Origin: Hemicentrotus pulcherrimus
Lineage: Eukaryota > Echinodermata > Echinoidea > Camarodonta > Strongylocentrotidae
DNA length: 64,000 nt
Direction of reading: 5' to 3'
NCBI GenBank assembly: GCA_003118195.1
Contig: BEXV01000877.1
Span: 7,560-71,559 of the forward strand
The notes under the pieces are model-generated. The model saw only the letters and a program-made list of their open reading frames with translations. It was not told the DNA's origin and did no database searches. Shown in pieces: positions 25,204-37,222 of the stretch; position 1 is the stretch's first letter; each line of letters begins with the position of its first letter. The translations under genes and the position numbers were made by a program.

Positions 25204-25729
25204 TACCCTTTTCTAACTGCACTCTATCGGAGTCACACCGATGAAAATACCGATTGAATTTTCCTTATGTAAACAAAGGTGAAACCGCAGTTTTCGCCCT
25301 GGCGCTCTCTAACTGCCGGTGAAATTCACTCGCTGGGGCGAGCCATTACTGGAAGTGAAGAATCATTGCGTAATTATTAAGCCCGAGCTCCATCTAACTA
25401 TACATGTATAGCATGCAGCATGTTCAACCATAAGTCAACAAACACAGCTGTTTACGATAAAGCGCGCGTATACTGCGACCTTTGACCATTTTAATCGCTG
25501 TTTTAATCGCCTTTTTCTCCCGAAATTTCTCTAACTGCACGTTTCATCGGTGTCACACCGATAAAATGAGAATTTCTCCTGCTCTTGAGCAGGAGAATTT
25601 AATCGCCTATTTCTCTTCTTTTCATCGGCTATTTAATCGCCTTTTTCTCCTCTGTTGCTTTCTAACTGGCACTTTCATCGGATGCGTCCGGATGCATCCG
25701 ATTAAAATCGGTGCAGTTAGAAAAGGGTA
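25204..25729. mobile_element. Inverted-repeat element with TACCCTTTTCTAACTGCAC ends
   Basis: The left TACCCTTTTCTAACTGCAC is matched by inverted GTGCAGTTAGAAAAGGGTA. Inside, TTTCTAACTGCACGTTTCAT recurs and TTTAATCGCCTTTTTCTCC occurs twice, with a short perfect stem TTCTCCTGCTCTTGAGCAGG near 25575. About 526 bp, non-coding. Confidence 0.7.
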
Positions 25730-26170
25730 AAGTAAGAGGTTGTAGTGAGAAGAAAAATGAATGGCTTTGTCCTGTTCTTCAACTTTCTTAGCTCTATTGA
25801 TCACTGATTAATGAGTCTGGTTTCACTTATGTTTTATTGTGTGATTAAAAGAACATTTACATGATAATAAAGCACTCCTACTTGTCATTGTGTAAATTAC
25901 ACATGTACAGTGTAACCACATCAATAAAACTGTCTACAGTTACTACAGCTTAAGTGATAAATGGAGCAGGGAAAATTGTTAATTTTTTTGTTGTAATGAT
26001 TTTTTTATGAGCACCATTAGAATATTTCATCTCCAATATTATTTGATGTAATCATGGTTTATCACATTAACCTCAAAAGCATTTATTTTGTTATTATAAT
26101 GTGGTTGATATGACCAGTACTAAAGCCTCGCGAACAGCATGGATGACAGAACCTTGATTACATCTATATA

Positions 26171-26706
26171 ATACTGTTTTCACACTGGCAAAATTTTGCT
26201 TAACCCTGTACTTTACATTGTAGGTGGGGTTAAGGTGGATTTAGCCCCACCTATAGTCCAGGGTTAAGCTTATTCCACTTTCTGTTCAGACTCGTGTTTA
26301 CCAAAGTGGGCTAGCCCCACCTATAATACGGGGTTAGCTGGCCCTGCAAAATAGCAGGGCTAACCCCGCAATTGTGTTGTTAACTCCTGCTAACTCCGCA
26401 ATTGCGGTGCCAAGCAAATGAATGAGAACAGAAACGAAAAATAGTCCGATACTACGCAATGGAGCGTATCGCAGCTGGCCAGATGCGAGTAAGGAGCCCA
26501 CTGTCGGTGTCCAATCATAATATTCACGATATCCGGGGCTAATGAATTGCAGTGAGAACAGCGTGAATTTTCTTATTCCGGAATAGGCGCTAATACGGGA
26601 CTAAAAACAGCGCCTTGAAAAGCCAAAAAAGTTAGTCCGGGGTTAAGGATAGTGTGGGGCTATAAAGCAAAGTAAGGGTTAAGCAAAACCAGTGTGAAAA
26701 GAGTAT
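26171..26706. mobile_element. Inverted-repeat element with ATACTGTTTTCACACTGG ends
   Basis: The left ATACTGTTTTCACACTGG…TTTTGCTTAACCC is matched by inverted GGGTTAAGCAAAACCAGTGT at the right. The interior repeats GGCTAACCCC/GGGGTTAGC phrases in both directions. About 536 bp. Confidence 0.7.
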
Positions 26707-26787
26707 CAGTAACCTACATGTACTTGCGTTTGACTGATTGAGCAAGTGATTTATGTGATGGGCAATGCACCAAATGGTAATTCAGTT

Positions 26788-27121
26788 TAAGCTATGGTCA
26801 CAAATCACAGCAGCGACCGACCGATCAGTAGCCTGCTCGGTCGCTGCTGGAATTAGGCATCGCCCAGCAATTAGGTCGGTGCCCGGGCGGCGACCGCCCA
26901 GGCACCGAGGGTATTTTGGGCGGCGAGTGAAAAGTGAGCAGGCGCCGCCCAAATTTTAACTCTGCGCTAAAACTTCAACGGCGACCGAGCGATGCCCTAA
27001 AAACGAGCGGTGCCTGGGCGGCCGCCGCTTGATGGCCGGGCAGCTGCCGGGCAGAATTGGTTAAAAACTCGCCGCTCAGCCGCCGAGCAGGCTACTTTTG
27101 GGTAATGTGACCATAGCATTA
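26788..27121. mobile_element. GC-rich inverted-repeat element
   Basis: TAAGCTATGGTCAC at the left and GTGACCATAGCATTA at the right are inverted. Nested pairs follow (AGTAGCCTGCTCGG and CCGAGCAGGCTACT). The interior is very rich in CpG and GCGGCGACCGC-type runs, in strong contrast to its AT-rich surroundings. It lies about 340 bp upstream of the LRR exon. Confidence 0.65.
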
Positions 27122-27506
27122 GCTGTGCCTTGCTTAGGGTTCAGCACCTTCAAATAACTGTCATTATTCAAAGCCAAAAATGTAAGTTCAATTGTTGATT
27201 AATGTTTAATAGTGGACCCAATTATAGAACCTGCACTCACAGTATAGACAAACCTAATGCATGCAATATCTGTGGCTTCTATAGTGCCAGCAGAATTGGA
27301 TTGTTGAGTCATGCAAGAAAACACTGAAGGTTTGATTCATGTTGTACATGTAATGATTGATGAACTGCCACTGAATGACTATAACTTGTGGAACTATTTT
27401 AACTTGTATTTTTGTTGTTGCTTATGATTTTTCCCCCTATTTTTTTTTATTTTTGCAGATTTGTGATCGAGGCTACGTGATATATGTAGAACAGCAAGAT
27501 TCTATC

Positions 27507-29153
27507 ATGGGAGGATTGAAAATAACCTACTCCAATCTCCTGGACCACAAGGGGGACTTTGGTCAGTCCATCGAGATTGTCAACCAGCCCATCGACGGCT
27601 TCCCCAAGGCTTTCTTCAATAACTCCAAGGCCATCGGTCTGACACTGAATCGAAACAAACTCTCAAAGCTGCCAAGCCAACTTGAAAGATTCAAAAAGCT
27701 AGAGAGGCTTGACCTGTCCAACAATGACTTTGAACAGTTTCCAGAGGTTATTGGAGATCTTGAGAATCTTCGATACCTCAACATCAGTAAGAACAAGCTT
27801 ACTTCCCTGCCAAGGGATATCATCTACTTAAGGAAATTGGAAGAAATTGTGCTTGATGATAACTTGTTGGAGGAATTCCCAGAAGTTCTGTTTAAGAGTA
27901 CGGTTCAGGATGTGGCCATGAGGAAGAACAAGCTGAAGAGTTTGCCTCCAGGAATCAAGGACATGACCAACCTTCGGAGCCTGGTGGTGAATGGAAACCA
28001 GCTGACAACACTACCTGTAGAGCTTGCAGAAACGCCGCAGCTGACAGAGGTGTTTGCGTCATCTAACAATATTAAGGGACTTCCGGAGAACTTCTGCACA
28101 AAGGCTAAATCACTAAAGAAGCTAGTTCTGCAGCAGAATCCCTTAGTGTATCCATCAGCTATTTCTGCGGCTAAAGGAATAGCTTGGATGAGAGATTATG
28201 AAAAGAAGCATCCTAGACCTGATATTCCAGAAGATGTGGAGGAAAAAAAAGAGGAAGCACAGAATGATGTGATCGAAGAGCAACAAAAGGAGGTGCCAGT
28301 GGTTAATGGAGATGCTGATGAGACAAGCCATTCCAATGGAGTGGATGAAGAAACGGCAGAGACCACGCCTACAATGAATGAAGATGTTCCTGCAGAACAA
28401 CCTGAAAGTAATGTTGAGGAACAAGTGGAAGAAGATGAACTCCCAGAATCAGATAGGGTGGAGGAAGGGCAAGGAGATAGTGATGCTGCAGGTGATGCTG
28501 TTGAAGGACCACCAGAAGTAGACCAAGTAGAAGAAGAAGAAATGCCAGGACAGGCTGTATCAGAAGAACATGAGGCTGACGCTGCGCAGGAATCTACAGT
28601 CGAAACAAGGCAGGAGTCAGACAGAGATGAATCTCAGGAAGAGGAGGATGCAACACAGGATGATGCTGGAGCATCGGAAGACCAAGCTACAGAAGAAGTC
28701 CAGGAGAGCATGGAAGATGCTGCTGAGGTGTCATCATCAGTAGTTGAGAATTCTGCAACTGCAGAAGATCAGGAAAGCACAGAAGAAAGTGATGACCAAG
28801 AGGAGTCAGCAGAAGTGTCAGATGGTACAGCGTCACAATCTTCAGGGGAACAACCACCAGCAGAAGACGACAGCCCTGCTGAGATGACCAATGGTACAGC
28901 ATCACAATCTTCAGAGGAACAACCCCCAGCAGAAGACGACAGCCCCGCTGAGATGACAAATGATGATGAGTCGCAACCTCGAAAGGAACAGCCTGTGGCA
29001 GATGACGACAGCCCTGCTGAGTGCAGGGATGGTGATACAGGTGAGGTGGCCCCATACGGTTCAGAGAAAGTACCCACTGATGAAACCCCAGCAACTACAA
29101 TATCACAAGAAGGAGACGGGGATACTGCAGAAATCAAAGAAAGGCTCATCTGA
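27507..29153 (+). CDS. Leucine-rich-repeat protein with acidic, internally repeated C-terminal tail
   Basis: One uninterrupted 548-residue reading frame. The exon begins after an acceptor at 27458, and the ATG at 27507 has good context (A at -3, G at +4). No earlier in-frame ATG lies within the exon; the frame is open back to the acceptor, so an upstream coding exon cannot be excluded. Residues about 20-212 form some eight LRRs of the LxxLPxxI type (for example KLERLDLSNNDFEQFPEVIG), followed by a cap-like NPLVYPSAISAAKGIAWMRDY. This resembles intracellular SHOC2/LRRC57/LRRC40-type LRR proteins, probably a protein-binding scaffold. No signal peptide or membrane segment is seen. Residues about 241-548 are rich in Glu, Asp, Ser, Gln and Ala and likely disordered. 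A 23-residue unit occurs three times (from residue 439). I cannot name an orthologue. Confidence 0.85.
   Translation: MGGLKITYSNLLDHKGDFGQSIEIVNQPIDGFPKAFFNNSKAIGLTLNRNKLSKLPSQLERFKKLERLDLSNNDFEQFPEVIGDLENLRYLNISKNKLTSLPRDIIYLRKLEEIVLDDNLLEEFPEVLFKSTVQDVAMRKNKLKSLPPGIKDMTNLRSLVVNGNQLTTLPVELAETPQLTEVFASSNNIKGLPENFCTKAKSLKKLVLQQNPLVYPSAISAAKGIAWMRDYEKKHPRPDIPEDVEEKKEEAQNDVIEEQQKEVPVVNGDADETSHSNGVDEETAETTPTMNEDVPAEQPESNVEEQVEEDELPESDRVEEGQGDSDAAGDAVEGPPEVDQVEEEEMPGQAVSEEHEADAAQESTVETRQESDRDESQEEEDATQDDAGASEDQATEEVQESMEDAAEVSSSVVENSATAEDQESTEESDDQEESAEVSDGTASQSSGEQPPAEDDSPAEMTNGTASQSSEEQPPAEDDSPAEMTNDDESQPRKEQPVADDDSPAECRDGDTGEVAPYGSEKVPTDETPATTISQEGDGDTAEIKERLI
28821..29027 (+). repeat. Three 69-bp in-frame tandem units in the LRR gene
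   Basis: Units start at 28821, 28890 and 28959. The first two are almost identical (GTASQSSGEQPPAEDDSPAE, and the same with SSEEQ). The third is diverged (DDESQPRKEQPVADDDSPAE). Unit length is a multiple of three, so copy-number change keeps the frame. Confidence 0.85.
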
Positions 29154-32100
29154 TATGGTAACATGAGTATCATAAATCATAAATAACTTACCCGGTAGTC
29201 GTGACACTAATCCTTTGCCAAGAATCGATTGAAGATAAAGCAGATCTTCTCTTTTTTCTAAGAAGATCGCACTGGTTTGTCTAGATGGCTCTTAACGAAG
29301 TTGGGCCTGTCCAAACAGTTGTATGCACTTATTTGCAATTCATGGTGATAATGACAATCAACTTTCAAACATGTCTCTGAAGAAAAAAATTAAAACGTAA
29401 ACTTACATTGTATGCATGATAGAACACAAAAAATAACAAAGGAAATGCTGCACAAAATTATAACATGCTTGCAAGAAAATGAAAGTAATAAACATACACA
29501 TATGTTTGTTTAATTACATGTATATATGTAAAAGGTTAGTCACAAAATGACTCAAAATGAAATGTTTAGTATTAGGTTCCAACTAACAAGTGCAAGTTTC
29601 TGGAACCTTTTTGTCTGTCATCTCTAAAAATAAGTGATACATGTAGATGTTGAAAATGTGACCACAGCTATTGAGCAATTATGAAATCTCTTTAATGTGA
29701 TTAGCCTGGACAAAACTGGTGACCATCTACCATAAACATGTAATTTATCATGACATTATTATGCACGATTTCTTTTTGAGGTACATGTAATCCTTCGTGA
29801 AAATAAGCCCTGATGAGAACCATGCCTATACATATTGCTTCTCTAAAAGTAGCTAACATGTTGTAAGTATCATCATAGTAAGTATAATTATAGATTGATA
29901 AAAAATAGTGAATTGTGTGTGAAAATAAATTTAAAAATATAGGTCTACAATATATTGGATATGTTATGTTGATTAGTTTGAAATCTTGAATGTCACCTTG
30001 AAAATTTAGTGGAGAATTTAGTGCCTCAGAAGAATACAAATTTGGGACCATTTCCCCAAGATCTTGTATCTTGAAAGCCTTTACAGACTAGAATGGGGAA
30101 TAAAATGAATTGATGGTATTCACTAACATACTTGTAGGTATTTGCGTCATCATGATATAGATCACACAAATAGGTGGACCAAAACCGGAAGAGGTACTGT
30201 ACATGTAGTTTTAGGAATGTACCTTGTACCACAGGGTGTACATTTGTACATGTACAATGTATATATTTTTTTCTGTATGACTATAAAAATGTTGCAATAT
30301 ATACTGCCTGCATTTCTAACAAAACAAAAACACTTGTTGCTAATTTGCACATGAGAAATTGTGCCTTCATCATGTTTTGAAATTCTGTATTGTTTCAAGA
30401 TGCAACGATATAATGAAAACTGTATGCAAAGTTGCAAACTTATTTCATTATTGTCAAAGTCAAATATACTGTTTGCTTTTAATATGGCAGAGAAAACTTT
30501 GAATACAACAGAGGTACTGGATAACGCTGCAAGTTGTATTTGCAATGTTTACACAACTTTGGAAGATAAAAAAGAATGATTGTAACTGATCTATCTATCA
30601 CAAGAATATATATATTCATACATTTTGAGGTATTTTCCTAGCAACAGTCTTGTGCAACAGTTAACAATGGAGAAAACTTTCACCTTGTGGAATGGTTGTA
30701 TGCTTGAGCATGCACTCACAAAAAAAAAAATTGCAAGGTTGCAAGCAGTCCACACCCTGTGAAATGAATTTAGCACGTACATTGTATTTATAGATTAAAA
30801 AAAAAAAAACACTTCTTGCACTGTATACAATGTGTACTGCAGAGTGGGCATGTATGTGAATATTGATTTCATATTCAGCTCACTCAAGAATTCATATGAT
30901 GTCAACCTTGCCTTAGATAGCCTTTACACACGTATGTTCCATTTTGACACATGCCTTTAATGCTGCTGGTGCAGCAGATCTTCACAAAGCGGGTTAGAGA
31001 TAGAGAGAGGATGAGAAAGGGGGACATGGAAGGACGGGAAAAGATGAGGGAGAGAAAAATAGCACTGGGTCAGGACAGGGAGACGAGGAATGGAGCTTGT
31101 TATTACCATTCCAAAGGTAACATGGGATATATGCAGCTGCCTCTAAAGAAAACAGAACTGATTATCAATCAGAAATTATGCTGGGTATCTCGATCTATCT
31201 ATCTCCATAGCTCAGAACGTAAATTAAATTATTCAGTGGACAGGGGAGTTGGGGATAGATATGATGGTTGATTTGCTCACACTTTTCTTTTCCTTTTACA
31301 GCTGTAAATGTAGAAAATATAATTGAATACACGTATGAATATTGATTTAAAAATGCATTTTTATAAGTACATGCTTTTATAAATGTTGAATTGATCAGCG
31401 TCTTTTATTAATGATTTAAATCTCTATCAGTTGGAATATCAGACACGCTTTTATTACGTTGCATCCACGTATCCTATGTACATGTACTTCGCACATTTTC
31501 AAATCATGCTCAGTTGCTTCATGTAAATGATGCCATCTCCAATGTATGGTCTATTCTTTGTGTTCTGAATTTTTAGTATAGCTGCTCCCAACTCTGAAAG
31601 ATAATTAAATATAATTAGGCCCCAGTGTATTGTTGCCAGGTTCGCCAATGATATTGCTGATGAAAGCTGTGGCCCAATTACATAAGCTTTCAGAAGACCG
31701 TGCATGTGACGTACATACATGTACCTGACGTGTTTATTATACCAGGGAGATCTCCCTGATTATACCTACTCATCATTGAGCATGTAACATATCGTATGAA
31801 CACTTTGAATACATTCCACATGTTTGTATTAAAACATAAAGTTTTTTTTCTTTATCTTTCCCTTGCAAGTGAATGGTGGCAAAGTGCTATAAGCATGTCC
31901 TTAACAAAGTGCTTTGCATATTTTTCACGAAACCCTGTTTTTAATCATTTGAAAGTACAAAGCATTCACGGTATGTTCACTGGGTGATGCAATTGAGTTA
32001 ATATTGCATTTATATAAAGCTGCATGTTCCCTGTTAAAAAAAAATCTTGCTCACGATATGTGCCATGCATAATAGACAATCAGTATAATACATTTCGCTC

Positions 32101-35100
32101 TGCATATAAAGGACTAATAAATCATTTGCCAAACTTTGTACATATTTTTGGATAACATTTGATGAAGACAGATATATACATGTATACCCGGTATGTACAT
32201 GCTGCATGAATTGAATAATTCACGTCCTTTTAACAAATTGCCATTAAAAATTGGTATTATAATTGGATGTTGTATGGACAGTCGATATGATGATGCTCAT
32301 GATTGATCGAACGATCATTTAACAAAAGGCCTTCAATATTTTTTTTAACAATCAACTGAATTAAGCAATATTGAAAATAACTAGCTGATGTTCTTAACTC
32401 AAATACCGGTAAGGCTTTAAATAGTGCCCAACATGCGATTCATGTTACATCTAATTTCCTTGTTGGCATGGATGAAACCATTTTCATATGCATCCAAATT
32501 ACATGTAATGTACATGTAGATGTATTTTAATGCTCTGCAAATGCATTATATTGACCTGTTCTTTCATTCAGTAATAAGCATATTCCAAATTGATTATTTC
32601 TTTTTAAAAGATACAAGAATCATGGTTGAAAAATTCATTTTTGCATGGTTTGTTATTTATAAACCCTTAGTCCAGAAAATATGCTTAGATTTTAAATATA
32701 ACATGTATGGTGTTTACCTTTGGTTTATTTATAATTTATGCATCATACTGTAGGTAATTAATTTGGGTGTGTCTGTTTGATTCGATCATCCATTTTTTGG
32801 TGCTGTTGTTTCCTTAATGGTAACTCTTTCAGCAGGTAAATTTGCTAGTGGTTTGTGGTACAATGTTATTGCACAATGGACAAGTACATATTAATGTATT
32901 ATTAGAGTGAAAAACAAACAATTTTAGAAAAAGGAAAAAAGTCAACACTGCACCGGCCAGCGTTTATAGTAATGCTGATAAAATGTAGGTTTTCATTTTT
33001 GTCTTTCGAATTATTGGCAGACATGAAGGGTAAGGATAAAGAGAAAGTGCCTAAACGATAACAGTGCTGGTTTGGAATGACGTACATGTACCATACACTC
33101 TTTCTGATTCATAGTCTCACTAACATAAGTGTGAGTTGACACAAATCTTCAAATATAAGTGGTCTTTCAGTAGCGATAAGATCAATAAATCATTGCACCA
33201 TGATATTTACAATGTTTTTGAAGGTGTACCCATGGACTGTGTCGTCGCTGATGCATATGTAAACTGGTCACTTACAGTGTATTTGATATTTACATTGACA
33301 GAGTACATTTTTTGCCCAAATTTGGGAAATTCTGCCCAAAATTGCTTGAAATACTTGTACACCAACCCATTTTGGGAAATACAGTATTAAATGTAATACT
33401 ACATGTACATGTAGATGGCATAAAAATATTTTCTTGTGCATTAAGTGCAATTCTTTTGAACTGCAAGTTGTGTAATTATGTTTGTGTATCCAGCTATGTA
33501 CAAAGCTGAAAGAAGGCGGCGTTAAAGTCGCCCTCCTTTATAGGAATGTCTGCTCTTATATTGCTGTTTGAGAAAAAGGCAAGTCAAATAAGACCTACGC
33601 ATGTACCTTTGTGCATTTAACATGTTTATTGTGAAGTATCAAAGTAAATATTGCTTTTGATTCAGATTTCTAAAAAGGGTAAAAGTTTAGTGAGAAAATA
33701 ATGGAAGTCAGAAAGGTCAAATATATGCCTCACATTATACAGTGCCTTTTTCTTCTCGCAGAATCTTAATAATTCAGTTCAAAGTTGAATGTGAGATACC
33801 GGTACTGTTGTAACTGTAGTTTAAAATGTCAAAAACATTCCATTTCATAAGCATGGTCAGAATTTTTGGTGATCATAAAGCAGGGTAAATTGCATGGAAA
33901 ATGAAAAAGATATTTCTTTGAACAAGTATTGCATTGCAAATTTATACTTTTTTCAAAACCAAAATGAAGTCATGATGAATATTGAAACACAGTAAACCTA
34001 CATTTCTATGTGTTCCTTTAGAAAATGCAACGTGGAATTACTCCTAGCACATGTACATGTACATGTAATTATCTTTGTCTTTTCATTGTATCTGTAATCA
34101 AAGGGAACCTTCTTTTAACTTTTTATTTGTTTTGCCTTTTGAAGCAAGACTGTTCCAAAGTTCAGCTATTGTCTGTCTTCATGCATGACTTGTAGGTTAA
34201 CAGAGCAACACCCATTTTGAATATATAGCCGCCTTAATTAAAGAGGTGCAGTGTCTCAAATATTGAAAGCACCTGTGAAAAGGGGAGTCCCATTAATTTC
34301 TTCTAGAAAATGTCCAGACTGTTTTGACAGAATGTTACACTCGTGATTGTTTCATATCAAGCGCAGAGGAATGAAGACATTGTTTGGAAAGCCCTATACA
34401 ATTATTAGGAAAGAAATAAGGAATGAGAGTTCAAAATGGTTTTCCCTGAAGCAAACTGGTCTTGAAACTATCATGTTATTATTATGATTTATCTGTTTAG
34501 ACTCAGAAGGGAATTAACACATATACTTCATTATAGAGTTAATATCTTTCTAGCTTTGAAAAGACAATAGGCATCCGCATGATACTTGTGTGGGTAAAGC
34601 TCTGTGTAACACAACTTCAATGTGAACTTTTCTTGTTCAAAAAAAAAAAAAATCATTTGTTCATATGGACATGCTTTGTACCGAATGGTCTTTAAACAGA
34701 ACTTTCCTTAAAAATCGCACTCTATGCAAACAATTTGATTCTTAAAGGCAAAGATAGGATCTGTGCAACCTTTACTTAAAAGTCTAAAGGTATTTATTTG
34801 GGAATGAGGAATCGTAGAAATTATTCATATATTTTTTTGACTTGGTTAACCATTAACTTCCTGGAACATGGAAATGATAGTGTCATAAAATGTTAAAATG
34901 TATGTATGTTTCCTGGCCTCAAATGTTGAAGATCCACGATGCAATAGGTAACAGTGTAAAAGGCTATGAACTGAATAAGACGGAGAAGGGATAGGTTTTA
35001 TACAAATTTTATTTTTTTCTGAAATTATTATATTTTATCTGATTTTAGACATTCCATATGTGTATTGAGCCTTTCATTAATCCATTAAAAAAATGAAATA

Positions 35101-36964
35101 AACAGATATATCCAATTTTGAATATAAGCTTGTACAAAGTGATCTATATTTTTATGTCAAAATATCATTCCCTCATTTAAAAAACACACTATAAAGATGT
35201 AATTCTCAAGGTTTGAATACATGTAAATGAAATACATTTTTGTGTAGAGGGAAGAAAAGTACCGGTACTGTAGATGTAGGCCTACTTCATGATCTTAAAG
35301 ATTTGTTTTTCTTTTCAGAACTGTTTTACAAAAAGAAGTTTGTTAGTATGCATAAGTAAATATATTTTATTTCCCCCTGAATGGCATTAATCGGCCAAAG
35401 CAATTTTGAGTATCCAAAGTTGTCCATTGTTATCTTGAATTTTACTTGAATGATTGAATTTCCTGTAATGGTTATTATTTGTATATGTTTGTATCATACA
35501 AAATTTGCTCTATTTCATATAAAGAAATTTTTTCTTTTTGTTTTCCCAATGATTTGATTGCTGTTTGAATGATTTCTTTATTTTATGATGTTTGTGTGTT
35601 TAATGATTTTGATGCTGCTTTTAAACTACCCGTTTAACCAGATGTCAGTGTATATATTTTTAGAATTCAATGTACAATTCTTTAAAAAAATTCTTTGCAA
35701 ATCTGTCCTATGTGAGCATTATTTGCAAAATAACTATTGCTTGTATATGCAGTTAGTTGTCAAAAATATCCATTCATGCTTTAAGATTAATATGTGTGTT
35801 GGATAATCAATGTAATTTGTTTCAGTGAACTGAACTGAGTACTTTTCATCACTTATTGTAGCAAACTGGTTGGATTTTGACAACAGATGGCAGCAAACTG
35901 TATCAAATGTTATGCACATTGCATTCAATAGTGATTTGTTTTCTGTACTTTCAAATGGGAAGGCTCACATACATGTATACATGTAATATCAAAATCTGAC
36001 CAGACGATATGCTTCGGCTTCACTATCCTGATCTTTGATGTTTTGTATTCTTATAAAATATCTAAAGGCTTCATTATGAGTATTAAAGAGGATAACACTT
36101 TGAAAATGCAGCAAAATATTGATACTGAGTCTCAATATTAAGGATTTTCACCTCTGATTTATGACATGTATTTTGTATACCGGTACTTACAAAATTTTCC
36201 AGAATTTCTGAGCAATAGGATAAGACACCATTCTATATGTATTCACACTGAGTTAATGTTAAGGAAATTGGTCCTTCTAAAATCTAAAATATACATGTCT
36301 ATTTTACTGTATCACTTTAAAAGGGCTAAGATCCATGAATTGTTTTACCCGTTCAAGGTTACTAGACTCGACTGGTGGTTTCCAGATTTCTGTCATTCAG
36401 CGATAAACCATCAATGTCAGGATAGAACTTGTATTATGAGCATTGTAATAGTTGTTCAGATCCACTTTGTCACATTTATTTTGACTGTAAAGTGTAAACT
36501 TTTGAAACTGGTTTCAGAATAGGTGCATAACTTCTAAATCATTTCAGAAAAGAAAAAAAATCCTTTTGATGATTATGTTTGCAGCAGGTTTTATGATTCT
36601 ATTTTCACTACAAGATATTATATAATGACAATAAGGAGTACTGTATATACACTGTATCATGTAAAACTTATCAAGGACAGAAGTCATTGTTTTGCACCAT
36701 TGTAAAGTAACATAAGGAAGGAGAAGGATATTAGATCGTTGCTGCAACAAAACAGATTTTCATTTCCCTAGTAAGTGGCCATAAAATGCAATAAATTGGG
36801 ATTGCAACTGCTCCAACACACTTCATTTGACTGTATGTTTTATTCATGTATTTCACCTTTGAGTCAATGTATGTTTTAGTGCAAGCATGGACCTACTATT
36901 CGAGTAGTAGGTCCATGGTGCAAGAAAGAATAGTGAGCTAGATGAAAAGATCCAAACATACAAA

Positions 36965-37222
36965 GGGAGAGAGAGAGAGAGAGAGAGAAGGAGAGAGAGG
37001 GTGAGTAAAACAGGAAGAGGGTGTGAAGTGGAGTGGAGCTGATACAGAAAGAGGGGAGGGAGGTGGAAGAGGAGTGGAGGAAAGACAGTAATATGGGAAG
37101 GAGGAGGAGCAGAAATGGAGAGAGAGACAGACGGAAAGAAAAGTGGATTGGTGCAGAGACAGAAAAAGAAGGGAGGAAGGTGGAGGAAAGAGAGAGGAAG
37201 AAGAAAATGGGATGGATATATT
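36965..37222 (+). repeat. Purine-rich GA tract
   Basis: Starts as (GA)n and continues as GGAGGAAAGA-type sequence for about 250 bp. The reading frame it creates is a by-product of composition. Confidence 0.8.

Noticed and set aside
27375..27506. Upstream ATG at 27375 as the LRR start
   Set aside because: It lies before a strong polypyrimidine tract and acceptor at 27458 and would encode a hydrophobic stretch from intron sequence.
36166..36522. 118-codon open frame
   Set aside because: AT-rich composition, no domain, no good start context and no splice support.
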